This document shows positions 35,350 through 47,073 of a stretch of 64,000 bases of DNA, piece after piece. The stretch is from Chrysemys picta bellii (Eukaryota; Chordata; Testudines; Emydidae). A model generated the notes under the pieces. That model was not told the origin of the DNA. It saw only the letters and a list, made by a program, of their open reading frames with translations, and did not search any database. The translations under genes and the position numbers were made by a program. Where the stretch lies: the NCBI RefSeq assembly GCF_011386835.1, contig NC_088799.1, positions 71,443,302 to 71,507,301 on the forward strand. The letters are read 5' to 3'. Within the stretch, counting starts at the first letter, position 1, and the number at the start of each line of letters is the position of its first letter.

Positions 35350-38300
35350 TCTCTTACAAAGCTGGAATTGTAAATGCCCATAAGTACCTGAAGAGCATGT
35401 TAGGGCTACAGGCTACTCAAGTATACTCTCCAAACCCCTTCACACCAAATGCTATAGATCAAAGAAACCAGAGGTTTGGCTGGCACATGCTTGAATCCAA
35501 GGTAGGTTGCTGTTCAAGGAGTTTAAAAGGGTCCAGTAATGAAACCAATAGAACTTTTAAATTTCATGATGAGGAACGCTGGAGTAATTATTCATCCTAC
35601 TGTTCTTCATGTCTCCCAGGGAGTGAACCCAACAACTTCTAGTCCACAAGTCTCAGGGCATGAAAAATCACCTCAAAGCTGATGCTTTCCACCTGTCTCA
35701 AGAAATGAATTGGAGACCTGTTGCTGCTGTTTGTTGGCTTCCTTGAGGAGAGAAGTGTGACCCCACTGTCCCAGGCAGACACTCCTGCTTTATGTATTTT
35801 TAGCAACTGATAATTAAAACATTTTCTTCACTCTATTCTACTTTTTCAAGAAAATACTATAAAAATATTAAGGAAAAAAAATAGAACTCTGGAAGAGTAA
35901 TTTCTTTAAACAAAAGAAATACCTAAGGAAATACACAGCCAAATGAACTTCATTAGTAGAAGAGTAGAGCTGGTTGAAGTTTTCCAATTTTCAGATTACT
36001 GATGATCTATGTCTCCCTCAAAACAAACAAAAACTCCTCGGGGATTTCCTCCCAGCTCTGCAGAAGAGTTACTGTTAACATTCTTGTTTTATCAAGTGGA
36101 GTAAGGTGCAGGAAAGGAACTGGTTCAACCAATCTGCTCTCTAGGTACTCAAAGTCACATCTGTTTGCTTTATCAATAAAAATAATATAGTACTATATTT
36201 GACTTGCTAGCCCTACAGAGCCAACACAGGTAAGAGAGAGTTAGTAGATTCTGTATAGCTTGTGTATTAGTACACTAGTTAACTAAATTCCAATAACAGA
36301 ATTTTTACCTTGAGATGTACAGAAATAGGCACTTCAGTTGCATTTTTACCTACATAGCAAACTTCAGTTGTGCCAGTGTTACAAGTGATAAAGCATGAAA
36401 AATACCAGAAATAGTTCAGCTTGACTTTCAACTTCCAAAATAAGTTTAAAACACAATGTATAAAAACCAATCATTTTAGCTGTAAAATACTTTTGGGTTC
36501 TTTTTATTTGCCTTCTAACTGGAGGCTTTAGGCCTCACATTTTCAAGCTTTTCTCTGTAAGTATGCAGGCATGTACACTTAATAAAGAGTTCTTATATAA
36601 ATAGATGCTCAGATAATCGCATGACTCCAAAACCGAAGCTTGAAGAAAACAAACAAACAAACAGAATAAATTGTCCACCTGAAGAACTAAATATCACTAA
36701 GTCCCAACTTCAAGTGAGCTTTTACGCTCTGGGGGCACTAGCTTCAGAGTCCCATAACTCCAACCCTAATTTGTTAGTTTTAGCTAATCAGCTCCCTCCA
36801 TATCCTATGCATTCCATCTTCCCTTTCCTTACTTTCTGATTCTATATCTATATTGTATCCTCCTACCCACAATTACACCCCCCCCCTTTTCTTTCTCTGG
36901 CCAAGAAGAAGTAGGGAGTACTGCAAAGAAACCCTCAAAACTAGACAACCCGGAATCAGAACCTACCAACCAGTATTTAGCAATTTCCCACTCTGCAGTG
37001 GGGTGTTGCACTGCTGACTTCTTTGCAGTACTGGATTCTGACACCTGATGGTGCTGTGTAAAGGTATAAATAGTAGCACTTACAAGCCCTTCTCCTTCAG
37101 TCTAAAATGGAGTCCAGCAGCTATTATCAAGCATGGTGGCTTTTTCTGTTTCCAGAGAAAACTCTGCTAAGATGTTGTCTCAAGGTAAGAATGTTCAAGA
37201 TTGTACTCTCTGAGGACATGTATGTGTCTACTGCACTGTTAACCCATGCACTACCCCAATCCTCCCTCCCATCCACAAAAAAACAAAACAAAACTCTGGT
37301 CTGGGTTTGGAGATGCTCTAAGCCTGGGCTAGCTTACCTGGCTGGGGGTGTGGGTTAGAATCCAAGTTCTGTTTGAACTTGGGCTAAAACCTGTTCACTT
37401 TGCAGCAAGTTGTAGGCTCAGTCGCTTGAGTGCTACTAGTTCTCCAAAGCCCTTCCCTCAATTGCCCCTGAAGAACAGATGAGTTCTTCCACAATTGACT
37501 GGGAAAGAATCCCAGATCATCTCTGTACAAAGGTCCATTGGATATGCTGCAGTCACACACAGGTGCATACACAATAGGGAGAACACAGTAACACAAGTAG
37601 GACTTTACTGTGGGATCACTTACATCTGGGTTAGGGACACCCAAAGTCAGATGTGAGTGTTTATCACCTGGGTTAACTTTGCAGGAAGACATACACTGAG
37701 AGGAGGTTATAGGGAGAAAGAATGATGACGCCAATTTGGTTGTGTACACCTGCAGCTGAATTTTCCTTCCTATGAACCTTTCCTTATAACTCAATAAGAG
37801 GTTTTGATATAATACAGCTTTACCCCTTGGGTTTCCATAGTCTCTATGGTAGTTTGCTCAATTATGGGGACAAATGTAGAGTCAAGTGAGCTGTTGCAAT
37901 GAATAAAGTTAGAATGAAATTGCAAAAATCACGAGGAACTAGGCAGACTTCTTTCAGATTGAAGCTGAAGGTATGTTTTCCTTCCTAATGTAATTACATT
38001 GTTTTCAGGGGTGGGCCTGCACTAGCTCCTCCAGAATTTGTAGGGGATGTGCGTAATTCTAGTCCAGACTGCTAATCCAATTCTTTTGCTGCTCCCTAGC
38101 TGTGTTCCATACAGCAGTTTAGTGGGCCATACTAAAAAACTCTGGAGTCAAACATTCCCAGGCTGGGTGTTATTCAGTATTTGGATTCCTTTCCAGAGGG
38201 TTGTGCCTGGGCCCTCTCTCTGTCTTGAGGCATGTACAATGTGCAAATGTTTGAATGTTGCCAAGGCACAAAGAAGCACAAAACCCTCTCTCTTTCTGGT

Positions 38301-38480
38301 GGTGGAAAAAGTTCACTTCCCATGTCTAGCTTGGGGGGGGGGGGCGGGGGGGAGTTTTGGAGTATACTCATTTTGTATAATGTGAAAATGTCCATTTGGG
38401 AGGTTTTCTGCATAGCAGTGTGTGGGCAAGCTAGAAATGCAGTAAGAGTACTGCGGCTACATGGACCTTCTGGTGTTGGC
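35350..38480. other. Mostly unique, with an unresolved repeat at 37400-37800
   Basis: The 37400-37800 stretch (for example CAATTGACTGGGAAAGAATC and GGGTTAACTTTGCAGG) has wording I associate with a dispersed reptile repeat, though I cannot assign it. An AAAC run lies at 36645-36662. A G-run is at 38331-38352. Nothing coding is supported. Confidence 0.4.
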
Positions 38481-38486
38481 CTGGTG

Positions 38487-38918
38487 CAGTGTTTCCCAAA
38501 CTTGGGATGCCGCTTGTGTAGGGAAAGCCCCTGGTGGGCTGGGCCGGTTTGTTTACCTGCCCCGTCCGCAGGTCTGGCCAATCGCAGCTCCCACTGGCCG
38601 CGGTTCGCTACTGTAGGCCAATGGGAGCAGCTGGAAGTGGTGGCCAGTACGTCCCTCGGCCCGCGCTGCTTTCCGGCCGATCGCGGCTCCCACTGGCCAC
38701 GGTTCGCTGCTCCAGTCCAATGGGAGCTGCGGGAAGCAGCGTGGGCCGAGGGACGTACTGGCCACCACTTCCAGCTGCTCCCATTGGCTTGCAGTAGCGA
38801 ACTGCGGCCAGTGGGAGCTGCGATCGGCCAGACCTGCAGACGGGGCAGGTAAACAAACTGGCCCAGCCCACCAGGGGCTTTCCCTACACAAGCGGCGTCC
38901 CAAGTTTGGGAAACACTG
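38487..38918. mobile_element. 432-bp foldback hAT element
   Basis: CAGTGTTTCCCAAACTTGGG at the left is the complement of the right end, and almost the whole element folds on itself around about 38702. Exact 8-bp duplications GCCTGGTG lie at 38479-38486 and 38919-38926. CCAAT occurs at 38618-38622 and 38717-38721, and ATTGG at 38783-38787. The frames read through it on both strands are mirror images. A truncated relative lies at 29951. Confidence 0.95.
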
Positions 38919-38929
38919 GCCTGGTGGAA

Positions 38930-40955
38930 GGGCACAGCATGGCCCACAGATTGCTTTGTTCACTCTTGGGCTTAAACAGCTAGATGGAATCAGCTCCATA
39001 GCCAGGCTGCAGACTGAGTGGGGAGAGGGTTCTTTTGCCACTTTTACCTCTGGGTGCTTCTTCTTAGCATCCAACCCACCTGTTCTGGCATGGTTCTGAG
39101 CTAAAGATTAGGCCCAAAGTGACTGAGGCAGTCCATGTACAATTATTAGAGACCGCACATGAACCAGAAAGTATTTTCAATTTGCTACAGTGGTTGCTGA
39201 AATGTTGGATTTCCAAAAGGCAAGTTCTCTGATGTGCTCCTTGAAATAGATGCCATTAGCTGTGCTGGAAATTCTGATTAGATGTACCATGTATAAAACC
39301 AGAACTGGCATTTAAAACCTTGTTGAACAATGCAATGATACTGTATTTTTTAACTAGGAAGGTTGTTCATCCAGCTTGCTCAGCCAGGATGTTCATCCAG
39401 CCCGTTTACCATTTATGAGACATTGTTGTTAGCATTGCATTAGCTTGCAGATTGTTTTAATATGACTTGGAGCAGTAGGGTGTATAATTGTTTGAATGTT
39501 TCTTTCCACTGGCTGCACAGCACTGCTTCTTCTTGCACCTGAGAAAGCTTTTTCCTCCACCTGAACACTTAACAAGCAAATTTCCAGTCACTCAGAGACA
39601 AATGCAAAACAATTTAGAACAGATCTCATTCCTGTGATTAGGGCCTAGAATAAAACTCTTTGCCAAATAGAGCCAACACAACAAAGACTTTTAAGATTTT
39701 CTCTCTTTACAGTGACTCCCCCGTTTCAATTTGCTTCATTAGAAAAACCCTGTCTGTATCCTCAGCAGTGCTCAGGCACATTTTCTTTATTGTACTACTG
39801 TAGTGGAAATAAACCATAACCATGATTCCTGTGGTGAAGTCCATTGCCACCAATGTAAATGGGCTAATACAAAAAGAAATACTGAAGTGGTGTTCGGGAA
39901 ATTCAAATTGCTGGGTGATCTGTGATAGCAGTGATATTGCAGTAGCATGATGAGGGCTGATGGAGCCCTGTAAATCCCTAGTCAGAGTGAGCAAAGTCAA
40001 GGGCAGTGTTGGCCTTAACTCTAAATTTCCTGGCATTGGTTCCATGTGCTAACTCATTTTTTTGCAAGGGGAGTGAAGGAAATGTGATGTTTCTGAATGT
40101 TAGTGGCATTGATCTGTCACCACAAATACTGGTGCTGCACAATGCCTTGGCCAGACGTAATATCTTAAATCCCAAAAGGGGCATTTATGTGGAACCCAGC
40201 AGCAAGGGATAGTTACTATCTATCCTTACATTCTATCTCAAGGGCATGCTTGTACCTTACTTCCCATTTCTGGATGGTAAAGCACTTTTATAACCCTGGG
40301 TAATAGTGAGTTTAACGTAAGTACGAAGAAGTTGAAGACTCATGCAAGCGAAAGTACTTGAGCAACTTTCAGACTCAGCTAAGTTCACCTGTCAGAGGTG
40401 GCTGTCATTTTCTTCATGGATTTTCTCTGCTCTGTCCACCTTTTGTTGATCTAGAAATCTGTACCGTAACTTGAGCTGTATTTGCTAATATCCACTACCT
40501 GAGCCTTGCCAGTGTAAGATTAGAATCAGGACCCCAATCCCTCTGTGCCTTAATCTACTGTCATATACACAGTCACTTGTAGAATACTTGTACAGTAGCA
40601 ACTACTGTGAGATAAGTATTGTTATGGGGCTTAGTAAATGCTGGTAAAGCACTTTGTGAGCCTCATATGCAGTGGTAGTGAAAAGCCTTGTGATTGTACT
40701 ACTTCCTCTCACAATAATTTTCAGATGTCAGAATTAACTGACAGCCATGAGGGTATATAGGCCTTCAGACTGGCTTTGAAAACTCAGCAAAAGTCTAAAG
40801 TGTGAATAAAACAATAACGGTATTACACAGAAAGGGAAAATTATAGCCCCTAGTTCAGGTAGCTGGTGTTAAGCTTTCAAAGGAATGTGTATGTTTAAAT
40901 ATTTTTAAAAAAAATTAATTGTACAGTCCACTAGCTTGCGACAATGCCACTCAGC
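38930..40955. other. Unique sequence, no gene seen
   Basis: No gene, RNA or recent repeat is recognised. Short frames occur on both strands without domain or splice support. Confidence 0.45.
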
Positions 40956-40958
40956 ATG

Positions 40959-41159
40959 TACACCTCTACCCCTTTATAACGCGACCCGATATAGCACGAA
41001 TTCGGATATAACGCGGTAAAGCAGCGCTCCGGGGGGGGAGGGAAGGCGGGGCTGCGCACTTCGGTGGATCAAAGCAAGTTCGATATAATGTGGTTTCCCC
41101 TATAATGCGGTAAGATTTCTTGGCTCCCGAGGACAGCGTTATATCAGGGTAGAGGTGTA
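40959..41159. mobile_element. Tc1/mariner- or pogo-type MITE
   Basis: TACACCTCTACC at 40959-40970 is inverted at 41148-41159 (GGTAGAGGTGTA), with TA at each outer edge, the duplication typical of Tc1/mariner and pogo transposases. Internal GATATAACGCGG-type motifs are repeated. Non-autonomous. Confidence 0.8.
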
Positions 41160-43760
41160 ATATGTATGAAAAGGGTAAGGCAGTGCAGGAGCTAGTGGGT
41201 TGTAGTGAAGTATCCTGAGTGATGAAGCTGGGGACCAACTGGTATGTTCATGGAGATTGGGCCATGTGTAATATATGTCCGGATAGGGATGCAGTACAGT
41301 GTACTTGACATTTGGAAACTATCTTCTCTGGGATGCTGCCCTTATGCCCTCAGACAGAATGTGGCAGGCATACCTTTACTGACTTTGCTTGTTCTTGGGA
41401 GAGGGTTGAATTTGATCTCTCCATTGTCCCAAACATAAATTAGTAAATTATGTTCTGGATAACTTTGAACTAATGGAATACTGATATTATGACAGTGGGT
41501 TCTGTAATTAGCAATCATAATAATTGTGCAAACACTTCATTTGATATTTAACTACAAAGTTTATTAAGGCTTGCAATACCCTTGGAAGGGAGGGAAGTAT
41601 TATGATACTCATTTTATGTAGGGGTAGATTAATATACAGAAAATTCAGGTTATTTGATCAAAGATCCCGTGGGTATTACAATCTTCTCTCCATGCAGGCA
41701 ACACTCCCACTGACATCACAGTGAGTCAGTGCAATCGTCAGTAAAATCCAGGGCTGGAACTAATGAATAGACCATGGCTGACTATACGGTAAAAAACTGT
41801 AATGAGTTAAAAAAACCTGTTTATTAATGTTACTATTCTTCTCCGATCAAGGACTGGGGAGACATTGTACCAGATTTGAAGGAACAGCGAGTAGATATTT
41901 GCTACCCTTGAATTATGTGGCCATTGATTATTTATGAAACTGCATACTGCACTGCTAATTGTCACGCATTCTTTCTGATATAATTGCTACCCTATCGGTA
42001 AATTTTAGACTTTGTAATGAATGGAATGGTGGTCACGTGTAAAAACTTGCCAGTGGCTTGCTTAGATAATTAAATGCAAATCTTATTTTGTGTAGTTTCT
42101 TTAAAATAGGATAACATTTCTTCAGTATTAACTATATTCCCTAGATTTTCTCTGAGTACCGGGAATACTGAAAACACTGAAGTAAAAGATATCAAATAAA
42201 CAATTGGTAATACAATAGCATATAAAGACTTCACTTGAGATTGGAGCTCCATTGTAGTAGGCACTGAACACACTGAGTAAGAGGCAGTCCCTACCTGAAA
42301 CAACTTAGTTACAATCTAAACAAAGAGTGTGTGTGGAAACTGAGGGGTGAAGTGACTTGGCCTAGGACACACAGCAGTCAGAGTCAGACCCAAGATTAGA
42401 GCGCCAGTTTCTAGACTCCCAATCTGGTGGCTTAACCACTAGACCATGCTATTTTCCTGGTTACCTAATGCAAAGTTGGAAAGCTTTTAAGCACAAACAA
42501 TGTATAATTGAGTATTTGTAGTTGCCTGAGAGCATTTGGGATCCAGTGTGACTTTATATCAGATGTGCTACTGCCTTACACTGATATGCCTTACCTTTGC
42601 TTTTTCAAGGTTTTATTGTTGAGACAAGGGAATGGATATCAGAGGTTTGAAAATGATTTATTGAAAAACATAGTCCTCGCCAACTGAACTAGACAGCAGA
42701 ATTGGGGAAGCAGCTACACTTTTATTAGACTAACATAAAATAAGAGGTGTACAATACTTTGGAGTCTCTCAAAGGTCCCTTCATAAGTTATCACCTTCGT
42801 CCTAGCAAAAGGAGCCCTGAGATCTCCAAAGCATGTGTACCAACTACACTTCCCATCCTTTCCCCCTCAAACCTAATAAAAGTCTCTTTATTGCTAAAAT
42901 ATTGCTGTCTCTGTGGAAAATTTTCTGCTCGGAACTTCCATAATGGAGCTGGATCTAAAAAGATAAACAGTGTACAAAGAGAGCTGTTTGTTTGTGCTTG
43001 CATCCTAGCGGGTCTGAGTTGGGTACTGCAGGAGGTAGCTCAGAACTTCAGGTAGATTCTTGCATCAAAAGCAAAAAATCATTATTGAGTCTTTAGCAAA
43101 ATGTGAGTGATTAATAAGAACCCAAATCCCTTCAGATGCAGCATTTTGCTAAATTAACATTGCTGGATATGGGCAAAAATGTGGGTGTTAAGTGATTTAA
43201 ATAAAGACAGAAGTTGCTTTGGATGCTATGGGTGGGAGATGAAGGGACAGCATGGAAGAAAGCATGACGAGAAGAATTTTAAAGTACAGGATAAGGGCAC
43301 AAAGGGAGCAGTGAGGTAGGAGACAAATGCAGACAAGCAGATAGTAGTAAGATATGATGGCAGAGGTTTACAAGCTGGGGAAGAGATGTGTGGGGTCTTG
43401 ATTGTTAGGAAAAGAAGCTTTAACTTGATGTGGAAGTCAGTGGAGGAATATGAAGAAAGGAAAAGCTTGAGCATCTGGCAATAAAAATAATTTAAATTGC
43501 AGTGTCTGGGATATACTGGGAGAGCAAGGTGGGAATGAGAGAGACCAAAAAGAAGGAGGTTCAGCCAATAGTTTGAGGAGAGATGGTCTAATGGTTAGGG
43601 TAATAATTGGGAACTCATGAGACCTGACTTCAGTTCCTTATTCCACCACAGATTTCCTAGGTGACCTTGGGCGAGTCAAGGATAAAATGGTGGTAAAACT
43701 GAAGAAGAGGTGAGGGTGGGGAGGAGATGAGGTCACCCCAGACAGAAAAGAGAAGGGGTA
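41160..43760. other. Unique sequence with L2/MIR-type traces, no gene seen
   Basis: Old repeat pieces are seen at about 42340-42450 (GAAGTGACTTGGCCTAGGAC, then CTTAACCACTAGACCATGCT) and at about 43565-43680 (GGTCTAATGGTTAGGGTAAT, then AGGTGACCTTGGGCGAGTCA). The rest is unassigned. Confidence 0.45.
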
Positions 43761-43764
43761 AAGA

Positions 43765-44052
43765 CAGGGCCGCTCAGAGGGGGGAGCAAGTGGGGCAATT
43801 TGCCCCAGGGCCTGAGCCCCGCAGGGGCCCCCACGAGAGTTTTTCGGGGCCCCTGGAGCGGGGTCCTTCACTCGCTCTAGGGGCCCTGGAAAACTCTCGC
43901 AGGGCCTGGGCCCCCGGAGCTTCTTCCGCTCTGGGTCTTCGGCGGCAGTTCGGCGGCGGGGGGTCCTTCCGCCCCGGGACCCGCCGCCAAAGTGCCGGGT
44001 CTTCGGTGGCAATTCAGCGGTGGGGGCCCCCTGAATCCTCTGGGCGGCCCTG
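43765..44052. mobile_element. hAT-type MITE, 288 bp
   Basis: CAGGGCCGCTCAGAGG and CCTCTGGGCGGCCCTG form the ends. Exact 8-bp duplications GGTAAAGA flank it at 43757-43764 and 44053-44060. GC-rich internal segments include GGGGCCC runs and an inverted pair centred near 43860. No transposase is present. Confidence 0.92.
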
Positions 44053-44502
44053 GGTAAAGAGGACAAAAATGTTGGGAACAATGAAAAAGTGGGAGAGTCG
44101 AGGAGAAGAGAAACGCCATCCAGACTGCTGAAGGTGAGTTTAGAGAGTTAGAAGTATCATCAGCCATGATGATGGGTGCGTTACGGCTTGTCTACAGGAA
44201 CAATAATTTCATGGCAGACTGGGTGTGAATCTACCCTGCAGTAGCCTGCTGCATACGTCCTACTGACATATCATAGTTGGTTATTGTGCTTTGATTTAGT
44301 TCTCTTTAAAATGGCACTACATCAGAATGGATACACAAACTGTTGTTGTGTGTCAGCAGGTGCACATGGACAGTTAGTCCGCTGAAGGCTAGTGCACAGT
44401 AGAGTCACAACCAGTTTGCTGTGTGCTAATTTATTCTGTGGACCAGCCCCCTTAGAAATGCCTAAGACAACTAGATACACTTCTACTGATTGCTGACTCA
44501 AT

Positions 44503-44690
44503 GGGAAGGGATAGCTCAGTGGTTTGAGCATTGGCCTGCTAAACCCAGGGTTGTGAGTTCAAGCCTTGAGGGGGCCACTTAGGGATCTGGGGCAAAATCA
44601 GTACTTGGTCATGCTAGTGAAAGCAGGGGGCTGGACTCGATGACCTTTTAGGGTCCCTTCCAGGTCTATGCGATAGGTGTATATTTCCAT
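44503..44690 (+). mobile_element. tRNA-derived SINE (Cry I-like), copy 2
   Basis: Colinear with the copy at 22393: GATAGCTCAGTGGTTTGAGC head, GTTGTGAGTTCAAGCC at the B-box position, and GACTCGATGACCTTTTAGGG in the CR1-like tail. Few differences separate the two, so both are from a fairly recent subfamily. Confidence 0.88.
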
Positions 44691-44699
44691 AAAATAATA

Positions 44700-45800
44700 T
44701 CATCATAATGAGACCAAACCAAGAAATATGGGCTAACAATATTGCCATGATTAATAATACTATGTTCTGTGTTACTATCAGCTCAGAAGCAAAGCATTCT
44801 GTCTTCCAGCTCTCCGAGAGCTTGACTTAGATCAGCAATGGAATGAAGAGCGGCTGGCAGTTTTCTTTTTTGACCAAAACTTGAAAAATGTTGTTGAAAA
44901 AGGACATTTCCCATGAAAATGACTGTTTTGACACCCCCCCTCCTCAAACAAAATTAAAAAGCAGCCCACGTGTTTTTGTTGGGAAAAAAACATTTTGAAC
45001 AGAATATTTCAAACAGTTCTATGCATAATTGCGTTGTTCATTTCTGTAAGTGGTTATAGTGACTGTCCACAGAACAAAATGTAAAACCGATTTGAATTAC
45101 TATAGTATTCCTTTAATAATCTCTCCATAATCAAATACACACACAACCCCCCAAAAAAACTGCCTACAGAAAGAGGGATGACGAAAGACACACACACACA
45201 GATTTGATTGTTTACTCAAATACATTTATGAAATGTCCAGATGCCCTGGTGTTGGATGTAACTAGACAGCGAGTTCAAAAATGCAACACCTATTGAATTA
45301 CCACTGTATTGTAATCACTTTGCCATTGCAGATCACCAGAGAAGGGCTTTTAACTTTAACCACACTGAAATATTAACAAAAACTCGGTTGCTAACTCCGT
45401 CCTTTACTTTCTGCATGTAAACACATCCAAAAATAAAGTACAATTGGAATAGGTTGCTTTGCCTTTTTATATATAACGAAACTTGAATCTCGGTATGTGT
45501 GGGGAATGGGAGGGCTGCAGTAACCTGAGCAGCAGATTGATAGGTTGTGTGCTGTAAAATGAAGAGATAATTTTGACACCTCATCTGGGTGTGAAGGAGC
45601 ACTGCTGTGGGGCTGTGTATAAGGTATGCAGGGAGAAGAAGTAGAATAAAGAAAACAAAACCAGAGGGAAGAGCCAGCTGTGAACAGCAATGCTTAAAAT
45701 TGTTTATTGAAAACATTGTTGTAGAAGATTTAAAATATATCTTAATTTAAAATTATTCTTAAATGAGAACCAATAACACCTTAGTAAGTGTGTTTTTTCT
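44700..45800. other. Unique sequence, no gene seen
   Basis: The minus-strand frame at 45333-45716 has no domain, signal or splice support. A short (CA) run lies at 45190-45202. Confidence 0.45.

Positions 45801-45801
<1 letters not shown>

Positions 45802-45832
<31 letters not shown>
45802..45832. repeat. Poly(T) tract
   Basis: An uninterrupted run of about 31 T. I see no SINE or LINE body next to it on either side, so it is not clearly a retroposed tail. It is likely length-variable. Confidence 0.9.
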
Positions 45833-45833
<1 letters not shown>

Positions 45834-45839
45834 AGAAAG

Positions 45840-46690
45840 ACAAGCAATTATAATAGCTGCTAAGGACACCAGATATTACAGTTTTTCTTGGAACTTTATT
45901 TTCATGCTAGGAAAAATGTCAACAAAAGCACCTGCAATTTGTGTTGCTCATAATAAGAGATAAATATAAAGTAGCTCAGTTACCTCTTAGCAGCAAGGTT
46001 ATTGTTGCTTTCTGACTGCCAATATTTGTGTTCTTAGCTTGCAAATGTAAAGAAAAATCATATCCGCTATTAATTGCATTCTCTTGCTTATAAGACTGAA
46101 GCAGTATACTAGTGTATAATCATCAGAGGTAGCCCGATTGTGAGTTATTAATGCAATTAGAAGAGAATGCTCTGTTAAAATATAATCTCAGATTCTTTAT
46201 TATTTTAATTGTCTGTTAATATTTATAGGAAAAAGAAATGAAAAATTCAGCGATTGGTCATTTGCACTGTAATTAATACAGCAACAGTCATTACAAATGG
46301 CAGGACAAAGGACAGCAAACATATAAGTCACAGCTTTGTTTTTTAATTTCAGCTTTTTTGGCCCAAGCCAGGAGTCTGTTTCACCTCTGTGCTCTGACCA
46401 CATTATAACTTCTCCCTCTGTACTGGCTCGGCTGTCTTGGCTGTCTTGACGTTTGGGTAGGAAACCAAGTCACCATCCATTCTCTGCCCTTTTTGCTTCC
46501 CCCCTGAGGATGCAAGGGGGAGTTACTTCAAAAACAGACTCCAAAGAGAGACTGCTGAACTTGAATTAATATGCAAATTAGATACAATTAACTTAGGTTT
46601 GAACAGAGACCGGGAATGGTTGGGTCATTACACTAATTGAATCTATTTCCCCATGTTAAAATATCCTCACACCTTCTATGGGTCATTTCG
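45840..46690. promoter_or_regulatory. Candidate conserved noncoding block
   Basis: No repeat wording is seen for about 850 bp, with many TAAT/ATTA cores, ATTTGCA and ATGCAAT motifs and low CpG. A 10-bp inverted pair, GCATTCTCTT at 46076-46085 and AAGAGAATGC at 46161-46170, is flanked on its inner or outer side by ATTGCA-type motifs. This texture is typical of vertebrate developmental enhancers. Conservation itself cannot be seen from one sequence. Confidence 0.35.
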
Positions 46691-46724
46691 ATTATCACTT
46701 CAAAGGTTTTTTTCTCTCTCCTGC

Positions 46725-46930
46725 TGATGATAGCTCATCCTAATTGATTGGCCTCTTACAGTTGGTATGGCTACTCCCACATTTTCATGTTCTCTGTATG
46801 TATAAATATCTTCTTTCTGTGTGTTCCATTCTATGCATCCGATGAAGTGGGCTGGAGCCCACGAAAGCTTATGCCAAATAAATTTGTTAGTCTCTAAGGT
46901 GCCACAAGTACTCCTGTTCTTTTTGGGTGC
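46725..46930 (+). repeat. Ancient amniote interspersed repeat, family not named
   Basis: The string GCATCCGATGAAGTGGGC, a short hairpin GTGGGCTGGAGCCCAC, ACGAAAGCTTATGCC and GTTAGTCTCTAAGGTGCCAC form a dispersed sequence I recall from amniote genomes. The 5' part is more diverged. Confidence 0.6.
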
Positions 46931-47073
46931 ACAATACTTTCTCTCTATCCCCCATCCTGCAGTGAATGTGAGGGGAAGCCACACAGAGGATGAGGGGGAC
47001 ACTTAGTCCCTTATTCACTATCAAAAGACTTGGCCACAACAGAACCCTAACTGGGAGTGCGGTTTGTAACTAG

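Noticed and set aside
38174..39074. Frames of 173-257 codons on both strands
   Set aside because: They are read through the palindromic hAT element, so the same peptides appear on both strands.
45333..45716. 127-codon minus-strand hydrophobic frame
   Set aside because: No signal peptide pattern, no known family, and a second frame is open over the same bases.
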